Source: Anaerolineales bacterium
GTDB taxonomy: Bacteria; Chloroflexota; Anaerolineae; Anaerolineales; Villigracilaceae
Reading direction: 5' to 3'
DNA length: 64,000 nt
Assembly (NCBI GenBank): GCA_026928255.1
Contig: JAIXKJ010000008.1
Span: forward strand, 907,298-971,297
Part shown: piece by piece, positions 9,282 through 17,697 of the stretch
Position numbering within the stretch: the first letter of the stretch is position 1
How the letters are laid out: each line of letters starts with the position of its first letter
The notes under the pieces: generated by a model
The model's input: the letters and a program-made list of their open reading frames with translations, nothing else
Database searches by the model: none
What the model was told of the DNA's origin: nothing
Made by a program: the position numbers and the translations under genes

Positions 9282-9320
9282 AATAAGCGGCAATCATCCC
9301 CAAGTAGACTGCCGCTTATT
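9282..9320. repeat. 11-bp perfect inverted repeat upstream of the GNAT gene
   Basis: AATAAGCGGCA (9282-9292) and TGCCGCTTATT (9310-9320) form a perfect stem with a 17-base loop, directly after the tRNA terminator and 22 bp before the next start codon. It lacks a T-run, so an operator or mRNA hairpin is as likely as a second terminator. Confidence 0.5.
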
Positions 9321-9342
9321 GTGCGCCAAGCAGAAAATAATC

Positions 9343-9774
9343 ATGAACCTAACGCTCCGCCCGCCGCTTGAAACCGACTTGCCGATTCTCTTTCAACAAC
9401 AACTCGACCCCGAAGCGGTTGCCATGTCTGCTTATCCGTCCAAAGATCGCGGCGAATTTATGCGCCATTGGGAAGGAATTTTGAAGGACAAAAATATCGT
9501 CGCCCGAACGATTCTTTACAAAGAAAAAATCGCCGGACATATTTTAAGTTGGAAGGAGGGAAAGTACGAACAGCGCGTCGGCTATTGGATTGGCAGAGCG
9601 TTCTGGCGGCGCGGGATTGCGTCCGCCGCGCTGGGGGAATTTTTGACGGTTGCGAAAGTCCGCCCTTTATATGCGGAAGTAGTCCGCCATAACCTCGCGT
9701 CTCAGCGGGTGTTGGAGAAGAACGGCTTTGAGCGTTTGGACGACGGCGGACGAATTTGGAAGTATCGCTTATAA
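9343..9774 (+). CDS. GNAT family N-acetyltransferase
   Basis: A 143-residue GCN5-related acetyltransferase resembling the RimJ/RimL group. It begins LTLRPPLETDLPILF, has the beta-4 strand VGYWIGRAFWRRGIASAAL, in which RRGIAS corresponds to the acetyl-CoA pyrophosphate loop, and ends VVRHNLASQRVLEKNGFERL, the usual NxxSxxVLEKxGF pattern. The substrate cannot be told. I start at ATG 9343; an upstream in-frame codon at 9274 would run through the inverted repeat. No Shine-Dalgarno is obvious. Confidence 0.85.
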   Translation: MNLTLRPPLETDLPILFQQQLDPEAVAMSAYPSKDRGEFMRHWEGILKDKNIVARTILYKEKIAGHILSWKEGKYEQRVGYWIGRAFWRRGIASAALGEFLTVAKVRPLYAEVVRHNLASQRVLEKNGFERLDDGGRIWKYRL

Positions 9775-9777
9775 GGA

Positions 9778-10221
9778 TTAAGCGCCAATAGCCTGTTTTA
9801 CGAGCGCTTTGATCTTCGCTTCTTCGGCGGCGGTAAGCCGAAGGACGGCGTAAGAAGTCGCCCACATGTTGCCGTCGTCAAGTTTGGCGTCGTGTTGAAA
9901 GCCCAAGGTCGCGTAGCGCACGCCGAATTTGCTTGCGGCTTGAAAGAAGCAGATCACCTTTCCGTCTGCGTCGGCATAAGCCGGCATTCCGTACCATGTC
10001 TTTGGCATGAGGGTCGGCGCGACGGACATAACCAGTTTATGAATGCGTTTCGCCAAAGACGAATCGTCGCCTTTCATCTTCTCGATTGCAGATAGAATGG
10101 CTTTCTCGCCTTCTTCTCGATTTTTACTTGCGCGCGCTTCCGCTTTCATTTCTTTGGCGCGTTCTCTCATGGCGGCTTTTTCTTCATCCGACCAAGTTTG
10201 AGCGTTTTTTTTCGTAGTCAT
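9778..10221 (-). CDS. DUF1801 / YdhG-like domain protein
   Basis: A 147-residue soluble protein with a charged N-terminal helix rich in Lys, Glu and Ala, followed by a DUF1801-like domain: MPKTWYGMPAYADADGKVICFFQ and GVRYATLGFQHDAKLDDGN. The fold is related to frataxin-like YdhG proteins; function is not established. It converges with the GNAT gene, leaving only 3 bp between the stop codons. A good ribosome-binding site (AAGGAG) precedes the ATG on the minus strand. Confidence 0.75.
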   Translation of the reverse strand: MTTKKNAQTWSDEEKAAMRERAKEMKAEARASKNREEGEKAILSAIEKMKGDDSSLAKRIHKLVMSVAPTLMPKTWYGMPAYADADGKVICFFQAASKFGVRYATLGFQHDAKLDDGNMWATSYAVLRLTAAEEAKIKALVKQAIGA

Positions 10222-10258
10222 TATCGTCTCCTTGTTTGAGCCTTTTTATTCATAACCA

Positions 10259-11080
10259 CTATAGTCCCCTTGTAAAGCGCGGATAAGACCCCAGCACGCG
10301 CAAGGTCAGCGCGTATTCGCCCAAGTGGGCGAGCGCTTGTTTAATTTTTTCATCCTGCGCCGCGCCGATTAAGTCGGCGTAGAAAATATAATCCCAGGGC
10401 GTGCCTTGCAGCGGACGCGACTCGACTTTGCTCAAATCAATGTCGCGCGAAGCGAAAGCGGACAAGGCTTTGTGCAACGAGCCGGGAATATTTTTCAGCG
10501 TAAAAAGAATGGACGTTTTCGCCGCCGCTTGCGGGACAATCGGTTCGCGTTGGATGACGAGGAAGCGCGTGTAATTTTGCGGGTTGTCCTCGATGCCTTC
10601 TTCTAAAATTTTCATTTCGTATAATTCCGCCGCGCGTTTGGAAGCGATGGCAGCCGTGTCTAACGCGCCGGATTCTTTGAGCATTTTCACGCTGCCCGCC
10701 GTGTCGTAAACTTGCTCCATCGCAATGCCTTGCGCGCGCAAATAATCCGCGCATTGACCCAACGCCTGCGGATGACTGATGGCTTTGCGAATGTCCGCTT
10801 TTTGGGCGGCGGGGTTGGCAATCAAGCAATGGCGCACGCGCAAATAATGTTCGCCGACGATGTGCAAATTGTGGCGCAAAAGAAGATCATAATTTTGATG
10901 AATGCTGCCCGCCAGCGAATTTTCAATCGGCGCGAGCGCCGCGTCGCTTGCGCCCGAAGCGACAGAATCGAAGAGCGCGTCAAACCACGCGCAGGGGACC
11001 GTCTCGACGTCCGCGCCGAAATGCTCAAAGACCGCCTGCTCGCTGTACGCGCCGTGTTCGCCCTGAAAAGAAATTTTCAT
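10259..11080 (-). CDS. pheA: Prephenate dehydratase
   Basis: A monofunctional 273-residue prephenate dehydratase, converting prephenate to phenylpyruvate for phenylalanine synthesis. The catalytic domain runs from ISFQGEHGAYSEQA through LAPIENSLAGSIHQNYDLL to the NYTRFLVI motif, whose Thr is catalytic. A C-terminal ACT domain (FTLKNIPGSLHKAL... VESRP) would give feedback regulation by phenylalanine. I place the start at 11080, ten bases after GGAGGA; a TTG at 11107 is the alternative. The adjacent aminotransferase could complete the pathway. Confidence 0.93.
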   Translation of the reverse strand: MKISFQGEHGAYSEQAVFEHFGADVETVPCAWFDALFDSVASGASDAALAPIENSLAGSIHQNYDLLLRHNLHIVGEHYLRVRHCLIANPAAQKADIRKAISHPQALGQCADYLRAQGIAMEQVYDTAGSVKMLKESGALDTAAIASKRAAELYEMKILEEGIEDNPQNYTRFLVIQREPIVPQAAAKTSILFTLKNIPGSLHKALSAFASRDIDLSKVESRPLQGTPWDYIFYADLIGAAQDEKIKQALAHLGEYALTLRVLGSYPRFTRGL

Positions 11081-11102
11081 CTGACCAATTCCTCCATAAT
11101 TT

Positions 11103-11172
11103 ACCAATTACTGATTACTGCCAACTGCCAACTGCCAACTGCTAACTGCCCACTGCTCACTACTCACTGCCC
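11103..11172. repeat. Degenerate heptanucleotide repeat (TGCCAAC type)
   Basis: About nine successive seven-base units of the form TGCCAAC, TGCTAAC, TGCCCAC, TGCTCAC and TACTCAC fill the spacer between the aminotransferase and pheA; the tract touches the end of the aminotransferase gene. Confidence 0.8.
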
Positions 11173-12339
11173 TTCCGCCCACTCTACCGTTTTGCGGAAG
11201 CCCGCTTCAATGTCCGCTTCGGAAGCGGCGATGCACAAGCGGACGAACCCTTCGCCTTGCGCGCCAAAAGCCGAGCCGGGCATCAACGCCACGCCGACTT
11301 CGTTTAAGAGCCGTTCGCAAATTTCGACGGACGACATCTTCAGCGGACGCATATCGAGGAAGAAATAAAACGCGCCCTGCGGCGGAGACGCAATCACGCG
11401 CTCGCTTTGGCATTCGTCGGCGAGGCGCAAAACCAACGCGCGGCGCTGGGCGTACTCTGCGCGCATGAAGGCGGTCGCCGATTGAGTCGCGGAGTCGGTC
11501 AACGCGAACGCCGCCGCTTCTTGAATAAACGGCGCGACGCAGGTAATCGAATTTTGACTGGCTTTGAGCGCGTTGGCGATAACGCGCGGCGGCGCGGCAA
11601 GGTAGCCGACTCGCCAGCCGGTCATCGCGTAAGACTTGGATAAACTGTTGACAATCAACGCGCGGTCTTTGGCGACTTCCGCCGCGCTGGTCGGTCTTTC
11701 GCCGTAATACAAACTTCCGTACACTTCGTCGCTGACGATCCACAAATCATGTTCGGCGGCGAACTCGCTCAGGCTTTGCAAATAGTCGCGGGAAGGATAT
11801 GCGCCCGTCGGGTTGGAAGGATAATTTAAGACGATGGCTCGCGTTCGCGGAGTCAGCGCCTCGCGCCACGAATCGAGGGGAGGGATGAATCCGTTTTCGG
11901 CGGGCGCAGCCACGCGGACGGCGTTCCCGCGCAGCATAATGGTCATGTTGGCGTGAGTCGCCCACGAAGGGTCGGGGATTAACACGTCGTCGCCGGGGTT
12001 CAAGATGGATTGCAGCGCTGAATAATACGCGTGGATTCCGCCGTTGGTAACGAGAATTTCCGAATCAGAATCGTACTCTACGTTTTCGTCGCGTTTCATT
12101 TTGTGCGCGATGGCGCGGCGCAAAGCGGACGTTCCGTTGCTGGGGGCGTAGTGCGTTTGTCCGCGTTGCAGGGCGGCGAGCGCCGCGTCGGCGACGGCGG
12201 GCGGCGTGCCGAAATCGGGGTCGCCGACTTGCAAACTGATAATCGGTTTGCCCTGCGCCTTCAACGCCAGAATGCGGTCGGTCAGCGAAACGGTTGCGGA
12301 TTGGCGAATCAATTCAAATTGACGGTTGAGAGGTTGCAT
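11164..12339 (-). CDS. Pyridoxal-phosphate aminotransferase, class I/II (aspartate/aromatic type)
   Basis: A 391-residue fold-type I aminotransferase. Cofactor-binding features are NGGIHAYYSAL, NYPSNPTGAYPS, the Asp/Tyr segment IVSDEVYGSLYYGE, and SLSKSYAMTGWRVGY containing the Schiff-base Lys. The C-terminal EGFVRLCIAA Arg binds the substrate carboxylate. Family members use aspartate, aromatic residues or alanine; position next to pheA suggests an aromatic role but does not prove it. A TACACT box lies 7 bp upstream of the ATG, suggesting a leaderless message. Confidence 0.88.
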   Translation of the reverse strand: MQPLNRQFELIRQSATVSLTDRILALKAQGKPIISLQVGDPDFGTPPAVADAALAALQRGQTHYAPSNGTSALRRAIAHKMKRDENVEYDSDSEILVTNGGIHAYYSALQSILNPGDDVLIPDPSWATHANMTIMLRGNAVRVAAPAENGFIPPLDSWREALTPRTRAIVLNYPSNPTGAYPSRDYLQSLSEFAAEHDLWIVSDEVYGSLYYGERPTSAAEVAKDRALIVNSLSKSYAMTGWRVGYLAAPPRVIANALKASQNSITCVAPFIQEAAAFALTDSATQSATAFMRAEYAQRRALVLRLADECQSERVIASPPQGAFYFFLDMRPLKMSSVEICERLLNEVGVALMPGSAFGAQGEGFVRLCIAASEADIEAGFRKTVEWAEGQ

Positions 12340-12346
12340 GAAGGCA

Positions 12347-12352
12347 AGTGTA
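12347..12352 (-). promoter_or_regulatory. -10 box of a probable leaderless promoter (aminotransferase)
   Basis: On the minus strand TACACT is followed by seven bases and then the ATG at 12339; no Shine-Dalgarno is present. Confidence 0.5.
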
Positions 12353-12360
12353 TCAAAAAA

Positions 12361-12403
12361 AAGACAAAGGACGAAGGACGGAGGATAAAGGACGAAGGAC
12401 GAG
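12361..12403. repeat. Degenerate heptanucleotide repeat (GGACRAA type)
   Basis: Units such as GACAAAG, GACGAAG, GACGGAG and GATAAAG repeat with period seven between the histidine kinase stop and the aminotransferase promoter. Confidence 0.8.
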
Positions 12404-12414
12404 AAAGGCTTTAT

Positions 12415-13662
12415 TTATTCTGCAAAGGGCGGCGTAGGAAGTTCGTTGCGCGAGGGCAATATGAATGAAAAGACGCTGCCTTTGCCTTCTTCGCTGTCCG
12501 CCCAAATGCGCCCGCCGTGCATTTCCACCATCAACTTGGCGACCGAAAGCCCCAGCCCCATGCCGCCGTGTTTGCGCGTCAGGTGTCCTTCCACTTGATA
12601 GAAGCGGTCGAAGATGCGAGCCAAATCTTTGCGCGGAATTCCGATGCCGTTGTCTTTGACGGCGACCTTAACATAATCTTCTTGCTGTTCGCCGCTGACG
12701 ACAATCTCGCCGCCTTCGTTGGTAAAGGCGACGGCGTTCTTCATCAAATTGCTTAACACAATGGAAATTTTTTCGCCGTCTAAATCCACCCACATGGCTT
12801 GGTCGGCGGGCAGGTCTTTGACGAGTCGGATGTTTCGTTCTTTCGCCGCCGCCTCAAACGAAAGGCAGGTGTCCGAGATAATGCGCGCGACGGACACTTT
12901 TTGCGGACGAACCAGCGAGTCGCCCGCTTCGTGATTGCCGACGTTTGACAGGCTTTCGATAATTTCTTTCAACCGCGCCGCGTTGCGGATGATGACGTCC
13001 ACTTGCTCTTTGTATTCTTCGCCGATCAATTCTTTGAGGAAGGTCGAATGTCCGAGGATTAATCCTAACGGCGTGCGGAGTTCGTGCGAGGTGATGGCGA
13101 CGAAGTCGCTCTTCATGCGGTCTAATTCTCGCGCCTCATGCTCGAAGTTGGCGACGTCTTTTTTCAGCCATTCGGCGTCAATCGCTGTCGCCGCCAAACC
13201 CGCCAGCGTTTCCGCGAGAGTAACGTCCGCTTCGGTGTAGTCGTCGGCTTTGTTGAAAATTTCCAGCACGCCGACCGGTTTTCCGCGCAGGAAAAGCGGC
13301 GCGGCTAAAATCGAGCGCGTCGTGAAGTCGGACATGTGGTCAATGCGTTTGTAATGGCGCGAATCCTTTTCCGCGTCGTTGACGATCAGCGGCTGCGCGT
13401 TGAGAAAAGCCCAACCCGCCACGCTGCCTTCGAGCGGAACGCGCTCCGCGTCAATCGCCTCGCGGTGAAACCAAGGCACATATTTGAAGTACAGGTCTTG
13501 CGCGACTTCGTCGTATTTCAAGAGGGAGGCGATTTCGCTGTCGGTCAGTTCCGCTGCGGCGGAAAGAATTAAACGCAGACAGGACTCCAAATCCGCTTCG
13601 GAGTTGAGGTGTTGCACGATGTTCAAAATATGCGAAAGCGTTTCTTTTTTGTCGCTCGCCAT
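12415..13662 (-). CDS. GAF-domain sensor histidine kinase
   Basis: A 415-residue soluble kinase. An N-terminal GAF domain spans about residues 10-165 (EGSVAGWAFLNAQP, LAAPLFLRGKPVGVLEIFN); a short coiled linker leads to a HisKA dimerisation domain with the phospho-acceptor His193 in SHELRTPLG; the ATPase domain has N (NLMKNAVAFTNEGG), G1 (VKDNGIGIPRKD) and G2 (GGMGLGLSVAK) boxes. No membrane segment is visible, so the signal is cytosolic. No response regulator lies nearby, so it is an orphan kinase here. A Shine-Dalgarno AAAGG and a TATAAT (13679-13684, minus strand) lie upstream. Confidence 0.92.
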   Translation of the reverse strand: MASDKKETLSHILNIVQHLNSEADLESCLRLILSAAAELTDSEIASLLKYDEVAQDLYFKYVPWFHREAIDAERVPLEGSVAGWAFLNAQPLIVNDAEKDSRHYKRIDHMSDFTTRSILAAPLFLRGKPVGVLEIFNKADDYTEADVTLAETLAGLAATAIDAEWLKKDVANFEHEARELDRMKSDFVAITSHELRTPLGLILGHSTFLKELIGEEYKEQVDVIIRNAARLKEIIESLSNVGNHEAGDSLVRPQKVSVARIISDTCLSFEAAAKERNIRLVKDLPADQAMWVDLDGEKISIVLSNLMKNAVAFTNEGGEIVVSGEQQEDYVKVAVKDNGIGIPRKDLARIFDRFYQVEGHLTRKHGGMGLGLSVAKLMVEMHGGRIWADSEEGKGSVFSFILPSRNELPTPPFAE

Positions 13663-13678
13663 AATAACCTTTGGTAAG

Positions 13679-13684
13679 ATTATA
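13679..13684 (-). promoter_or_regulatory. -10 box upstream of the histidine kinase
   Basis: TATAAT on the minus strand, 16 bp before the ATG, leaves room for a short leader with an AAAGG ribosome-binding site. The -35 region is not convincing. Confidence 0.5.
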
Positions 13685-13756
13685 CTTCACGGTTATATCT
13701 GAAAGTAGGTTTTAATAACCCATCAGGAAACTGCAATCCAATGAGGAGATAAAGAA

Positions 13757-14845
13757 ATGGCAAACAAAAAGAAAGTGCGCGTGGCGATTATCGGCGTGGG
13801 AAACTGCGCTTCGTCCCTCGTGCAAGGCGTTCAATTTTATAAGGACGCGAAAAACGACGACGTAATTCCCGGCATTATGCACCCGCAATTGGGAGATTAT
13901 CACATCCGCGACATCGAATTTACGCTGGCGATTGACGTGAACGCGACCAAAGTCGGCAAGGACCTTTCGGAAGCGATTTTCGCCGAACCGAACAACACTT
14001 ATAAATTCTGCGACGTTCCGCATCTTAACGTCCCCGTTGTGCGCGGCATGACTCACGACGGCTTGGGCAAATACCTGAACGAAGTCATCGTCAAAGCGCC
14101 CGGCTCCACAGCGGACATCGCCAGTTTGTTAAAGGAAACCAAAACCGAAGTCGTCGTTTCCTTTTTGCCGGTCGGCTCGGAGATGGCGACCAAATGGTAC
14201 GTCGAACAAATTATCGAAGCGGGCTGCGCCTTCGTTAACGGGATTCCCGTTTTCATCGCTTCGTCTGAATATTGGGGCAAGCGTTTCGCAGACGCAGGCT
14301 TGCCGATTCTCGGCGACGACATTAAGAGTCAAGTCGGCGCGACGATTGTCCACCGCGTGCTGACCAGCCTCTTCGTAGATCGCGGCGTGAAAATTGACCG
14401 AACCTATCAACTTAACTTCGGCGGCAACACCGACTTCCTCAACATGCTCGAACGCGAACGCCTGGAAAGCAAAAAGATTTCCAAGACCAACGCCGTAACC
14501 AGCATGATTCCTTATGACGTAGGCAAAGACAACGTGCATGTCGGTCCCAGCGACCACGTCCCCTGGCTGACCGACCGCAAGTGGTGTTACATCCGCATGG
14601 AAGGCACAACCTTCGGCAACGTGCCGCTCAACCTCGAACTCAAGCTCGAAGTGTGGGACAGCCCCAACTCGGCGGGCGTGATGATTGACGCGATTCGCTG
14701 CGCGAAGATCGCGCTTGACCGCGAACTGGCCGGCCCGATCATCGGACCTTCGTCCTACTTCTTCAAGACTCCGCCTAAGCAATTCAAAGACGAAGTGGCG
14801 CACCAAAAGGTGGAAGATTTTATTTCGGGCAAGAGCGACGAGTAA
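13757..14845 (+). CDS. ino1: Inositol-3-phosphate synthase (short prokaryotic type)
   Basis: A 362-residue NAD-dependent enzyme that converts glucose 6-phosphate to 1L-myo-inositol 1-phosphate, of the size found in actinobacteria and archaea. Features are [16 protein letters not shown] (dinucleotide loop), [25 protein letters not shown] (catalytic Lys region) and [11 protein letters not shown]. Inositol would feed phosphatidylinositol-type lipids or compatible solutes; cdsA at 7282 could supply CDP-diacylglycerol, but this link is inference. The ATG has a GAGGAG ribosome-binding site. It is transcribed divergently from the histidine kinase. Confidence 0.93.
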   Translation: MANKKKVRVAIIGVGNCASSLVQGVQFYKDAKNDDVIPGIMHPQLGDYHIRDIEFTLAIDVNATKVGKDLSEAIFAEPNNTYKFCDVPHLNVPVVRGMTHDGLGKYLNEVIVKAPGSTADIASLLKETKTEVVVSFLPVGSEMATKWYVEQIIEAGCAFVNGIPVFIASSEYWGKRFADAGLPILGDDIKSQVGATIVHRVLTSLFVDRGVKIDRTYQLNFGGNTDFLNMLERERLESKKISKTNAVTSMIPYDVGKDNVHVGPSDHVPWLTDRKWCYIRMEGTTFGNVPLNLELKLEVWDSPNSAGVMIDAIRCAKIALDRELAGPIIGPSSYFFKTPPKQFKDEVAHQKVEDFISGKSDE

Positions 14846-14896
14846 TTGGTTGTAATTGGTTGTAAGTTGTAGGTTACAGGTTACAGATTGAAAGTT
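14846..14896. repeat. Short degenerate tandem repeat
   Basis: TTGGTTGTAA-type units pass into GGTTACA heptads directly after the ino1 stop codon, related in style to the other period-7 tracts. Confidence 0.55.
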
Positions 14897-14935
14897 AAGG
14901 CGAAGCGTTTGCGAAAGCAGGCGTTTCGCCTTTTT
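14897..14935 (+). terminator. Intrinsic terminator after ino1
   Basis: AAGGCGAAGC pairs with GTTTCGCCTT (one G-T pair), followed by TTTTT. It ends only five bases before the -10 box of the next gene. Confidence 0.75.
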
Positions 14936-14939
14936 CGGT

Positions 14940-14945
14940 TAGAAT
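14940..14945 (+). promoter_or_regulatory. -10 box of a probable leaderless promoter (deacetylase-like lipoprotein 1)
   Basis: TAGAAT followed by seven bases and the ATG at 14953; no ribosome-binding site is visible. Confidence 0.55.
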
Positions 14946-14952
14946 CGCGCGG

Positions 14953-16197
14953 ATGAAAAAAATACCTGTCGCTAAAAATAAGAGACTGCGCCTCTTGCTT
15001 AACCTCAGCCTGTTGACTGCGCTTCTCGCCGCTTGCCAACCCGCGCCGACGCCCGTCGCCCTCGACCCGAATCAAATGATGACGGCGATGGTGCAAACGA
15101 TTGCCGCGCAGTTGAGCGCCCCCAGCGAAACGCCCGCGCCGCCGCCATCCACCGACACCCCCGCGCCCACGGCGACTCTTCCGCCGCGCACGCCGCCCGC
15201 TCTGCCGCCATCCACCGACACCCCCGCGCCCACGGCGACTCTTCCGCCGCGCACGCCGCCCGCTCTGCCGCCCGTTTACCAAACCTCGCTGCTCAAAGCG
15301 GACGACTTGCCCCGTCAATATGCGGCGGATTCTTGTCAATATCTTAAGAACAAATGGGACTCGACTAAAGCCGCGCCGGGCACGGTGGTTATGGTCGTCA
15401 TGTATCACGGCATTAACAAAGGCGACGCCAGCGGCAACGCGGTTACGGTTAGCAAGCACGAGCAAAATATGCGCGCCTTGCACGAAGCGGGTTTTGAAGC
15501 GATTACCACGCAACAACTCGCGGACTTTATGTACGACAACGCCTACATCCCGCCGCGCTCGGTGTTGCTCATCGCCGACGACCGCCATTTTGCCGAATAC
15601 TTCAACGACCATTGGCGGCCTTATTACGAGCAGTGGGGCTGGCCTGTCGTCAACGCTTACATCGGCTTGGACGAACGCCCCGACCTGTGGGCGGAAAACG
15701 CCGCGCTTTCCGCCGAAGGCTGGGTGGACTATCAAGCGCACGGGTATGTGCATAACGTCAACATCACCAACGCTTCGGATGACGCTTTCATCGAAAGCGA
15801 AATGGGCGGCGCGATTCGTTCGCTGCAAAAATACATGGACAAAACGCCGATTGCCTACATTTGGCCCGGCGGCGGATTCACGCAACGCGCCGTCGAAATC
15901 GGGACGCAACTCGGCTACAAACTGGGATTCACCGTCAACGAGCGCGGGCCGATTATGTACAACTGGGTTCCGCAAGCGGACGCGGTCAACGCCGCCAACC
16001 CGATCGCCATTCCCGAAGTCCCCGCGGGCAACCCGCTGATGACGCTTCCGCGTTATTGGAGCGCCAACGTGCAACAGCATTTGGACGAAGTGCGAATCAT
16101 CGGCAAGGAAGCCGCCGCCTACGCCGAACAAAACAAAGCGACCGAATTGGACTATTACGACATCGTCTGCGCGCCGACGTATGGGGCGATTCCCTAA
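14953..16197 (+). CDS. Polysaccharide deacetylase-like lipoprotein, metal-site residues present
   Basis: A 414-residue exported lipoprotein: positively charged start, hydrophobic core and lipobox LLAAC around residues 25-29, then a Pro/Thr-rich linker containing a perfect 21-residue duplication, then a NodB-like domain. The domain shows VVMVVMYHGIN, the Asp pair in LLIADDRHF and His residues in AHGYVHN, matching the Asp-Asp and HxxxH metal site of carbohydrate esterase family 4, although the usual LTFDDG loop is altered to LIADDR. Later come IWPGGGFTQRAVE and ERGPIMYNWVP. It may remove acetyl groups from wall or extracellular polysaccharide. A degenerate paralogue follows directly. Confidence 0.78.
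   Translation: MKKIPVAKNKRLRLLLNLSLLTALLAACQPAPTPVALDPNQMMTAMVQTIAAQLSAPSETPAPPPSTDTPAPTATLPPRTPPALPPSTDTPAPTATLPPRTPPALPPVYQTSLLKADDLPRQYAADSCQYLKNKWDSTKAAPGTVVMVVMYHGINKGDASGNAVTVSKHEQNMRALHEAGFEAITTQQLADFMYDNAYIPPRSVLLIADDRHFAEYFNDHWRPYYEQWGWPVVNAYIGLDERPDLWAENAALSAEGWVDYQAHGYVHNVNITNASDDAFIESEMGGAIRSLQKYMDKTPIAYIWPGGGFTQRAVEIGTQLGYKLGFTVNERGPIMYNWVPQADAVNAANPIAIPEVPAGNPLMTLPRYWSANVQQHLDEVRIIGKEAAAYAEQNKATELDYYDIVCAPTYGAIP
15141..15266 (+). repeat. Perfect 63-bp tandem duplication inside the lipoprotein linker
   Basis: Two identical 63-bp units (15141-15203 and 15204-15266) encode 21 residues each of the Pro/Thr-rich linker. The lack of any difference, even at synonymous positions, points to a recent duplication. 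Confidence 0.95.
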
Positions 16198-16204
16198 TTC
16201 CGTT

Positions 16205-16210
16205 TACAAT
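16205..16210 (+). promoter_or_regulatory. -10 box of a probable leaderless promoter (deacetylase-like lipoprotein 2)
   Basis: TACAAT, six bases, then ATG at 16217. No Shine-Dalgarno is seen. Confidence 0.5.
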
Positions 16211-16216
16211 CGTTTT

Positions 16217-17305
16217 ATGCAATCTTCGCAAAGTATTTTTTCGTTCGCCTTTCGCGCCGCGCTGATTGTCGCCGTCGTTTCCATTTTGGCGTCTTGTCAG
16301 TTGTCGCCCGCGCCGACAGAACCCGCGCCGACTCAAGAATCGCAAACGGAACGTCCCGATTTGCCCGCAACCTTCCAAACCGATTTGTTAAATCCGCTTG
16401 ACGCGCCGCATTCTTACGTTGAAAAAACCTGTCGTTACCTCCGCAACAAATGGAAGCCGGAGAACGCGCAGCCCGGTTCGGTCGTGATGGCGATTCTCTT
16501 CAAAGAGATTATTTTGGATTCCGCCGAACGTCCGAACAGCATCCGCGAGCCGGATTTTCTCAAATTGATGGAGCAACTTAAAGCGCAAGAATTTGAAGCG
16601 ATTACGCTTTCGCAATTTCAAGCCTTTCTCGAACGCAACGCCTACATTCCGCCGCGCTCGGTTTTGCTCATTCAAGACGGCAATCACAGTCAAAAATATT
16701 TTGAAGACCGTTTTGGATCGTATTATAAAAAGTGGGGCTGGACGGTTATTAACGGCTACGTCAGCCTGCCCAACCCCGACCCGATTTTGCACATGGAAAA
16801 TTTGACTCTGGAAGCCGAAGGCTTTGTGGATCATCAAGCGCGGGGCGTAACGCCGGATACGATTCTCTTAAACGACACGGCGAAGACCGTCATCGCCCGC
16901 GAATTGCAAGGTTCGCTGAAAGGGCTGTCCGCGCAGTTTGGCAAAAGCCCGGTCGCCGTCGTCTGGCCCAACGGCGGATTCGGCGCGCGCCCCGTCGAGG
17001 CGGCGCGGCAGTTAAATTTCAAAATCGGATTCACCCAAAATCAACGCGGACCGATTATGTACAATTGGATTCCGCTCGCCGACCGCGCCGACCCCGAACG
17101 CCCGACCTTAATCCCCGAAGGAAAAATCAACGACCCGATGATGACTCTGCCGACCTACTCGCCGCAAGAAGCCTTCCTCAACATTGACGTTGTTCGGTCG
17201 GTCGGCAAAGCCGCCGCGCAATATGCCGCCAAAAACGAAGGCGCGGAACGCTACTATTACAATGTCGTCTGCGCCGAAGAGTTTGGCGTTTTGCCCGTTC
17301 CGTAA
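16217..17305 (+). CDS. Deacetylase-like lipoprotein paralogue lacking metal ligands
   Basis: A 362-residue paralogue of the preceding protein, with the same plan: signal sequence, lipobox ILASC, short Pro/Thr linker, NodB-like domain. Shared landmarks are RYLRNKWKPENAQPGSVVM, NAYIPPRSVLLI, VWPNGGFGARPVEAA and NQRGPIMYNWIP. The Asp pair is reduced to Asp-Gly (LLIQDGNHS) and the HxxxH segment is replaced (HQARGVTP), so it should not bind the catalytic metal. It is more likely a carbohydrate-binding or accessory partner than an esterase. The ATG at 16217 starts right before the signal peptide. Confidence 0.75.
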   Translation: MQSSQSIFSFAFRAALIVAVVSILASCQLSPAPTEPAPTQESQTERPDLPATFQTDLLNPLDAPHSYVEKTCRYLRNKWKPENAQPGSVVMAILFKEIILDSAERPNSIREPDFLKLMEQLKAQEFEAITLSQFQAFLERNAYIPPRSVLLIQDGNHSQKYFEDRFGSYYKKWGWTVINGYVSLPNPDPILHMENLTLEAEGFVDHQARGVTPDTILLNDTAKTVIARELQGSLKGLSAQFGKSPVAVVWPNGGFGARPVEAARQLNFKIGFTQNQRGPIMYNWIPLADRADPERPTLIPEGKINDPMMTLPTYSPQEAFLNIDVVRSVGKAAAQYAAKNEGAERYYYNVVCAEEFGVLPVP

Positions 17306-17352
17306 AAAAAGCCTTACATCATGCCGTCGTCAAAAACCATTAGGAGATTCCC

Positions 17353-17694
17353 ATGTCCGATTGTATTTTCTGCAAGATCATTCAAGGAGAAATCCCCAGC
17401 GCCAAAGTTTACGAAGACGATTCGCTCGTCGCCTTCCGCGACATTCAACCCGCCGCGCCGACTCACATTTTGATTGTGCCGAAGAAGCACATTGACTCAG
17501 TCAACGCGCTCGCGCCCGAAGACGAAGCGCTGATTGGCAAAATGTTTAGCGTCGCCAAAGAAATCGCCGCGCAAGAAAGCGTCGCGGAAAAAGGCTACCG
17601 ACTCGTCGTCAACACCGGCGCCGAAGCCGGGCAAACCGTCTTTCACGTTCACCTGCATTTGCTCGGCGGCAGAGACATGCGCGCCTTAATCTAA
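17353..17694 (+). CDS. HIT family nucleotide-binding protein (HinT-like)
   Basis: A 113-residue histidine-triad protein. It starts CIFCKIIQGEIPSAKVYEDD, has the strand HILIVPKKHIDSV and ends with the triad HVHLHLLGGRDM, whose middle His is the nucleophile. HinT proteins hydrolyse AMP-lysine and other purine phosphoramidates. The two Cys residues of CIFC, often zinc-binding with downstream His, are present. GGAG precedes the ATG, and it is 3 bp upstream of the thyX-like gene, so probably co-transcribed. Confidence 0.93.
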   Translation: MSDCIFCKIIQGEIPSAKVYEDDSLVAFRDIQPAAPTHILIVPKKHIDSVNALAPEDEALIGKMFSVAKEIAAQESVAEKGYRLVVNTGAEAGQTVFHVHLHLLGGRDMRALI

Positions 17695-17697
17695 CCC

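Noticed and set aside
15141-15266. Direct repeats that could be taken for a CRISPR array
   Set aside because: Two adjacent 63-bp units without spacers, inside a coding frame; a linker duplication.
14881-16131. 416-codon minus-strand open frame opposite the first deacetylase-like lipoprotein
   Set aside because: It mirrors a clear signal peptide, linker and NodB-like domain on the plus strand; its protein is Arg/Val/Gly-rich low complexity with no recognisable domain.
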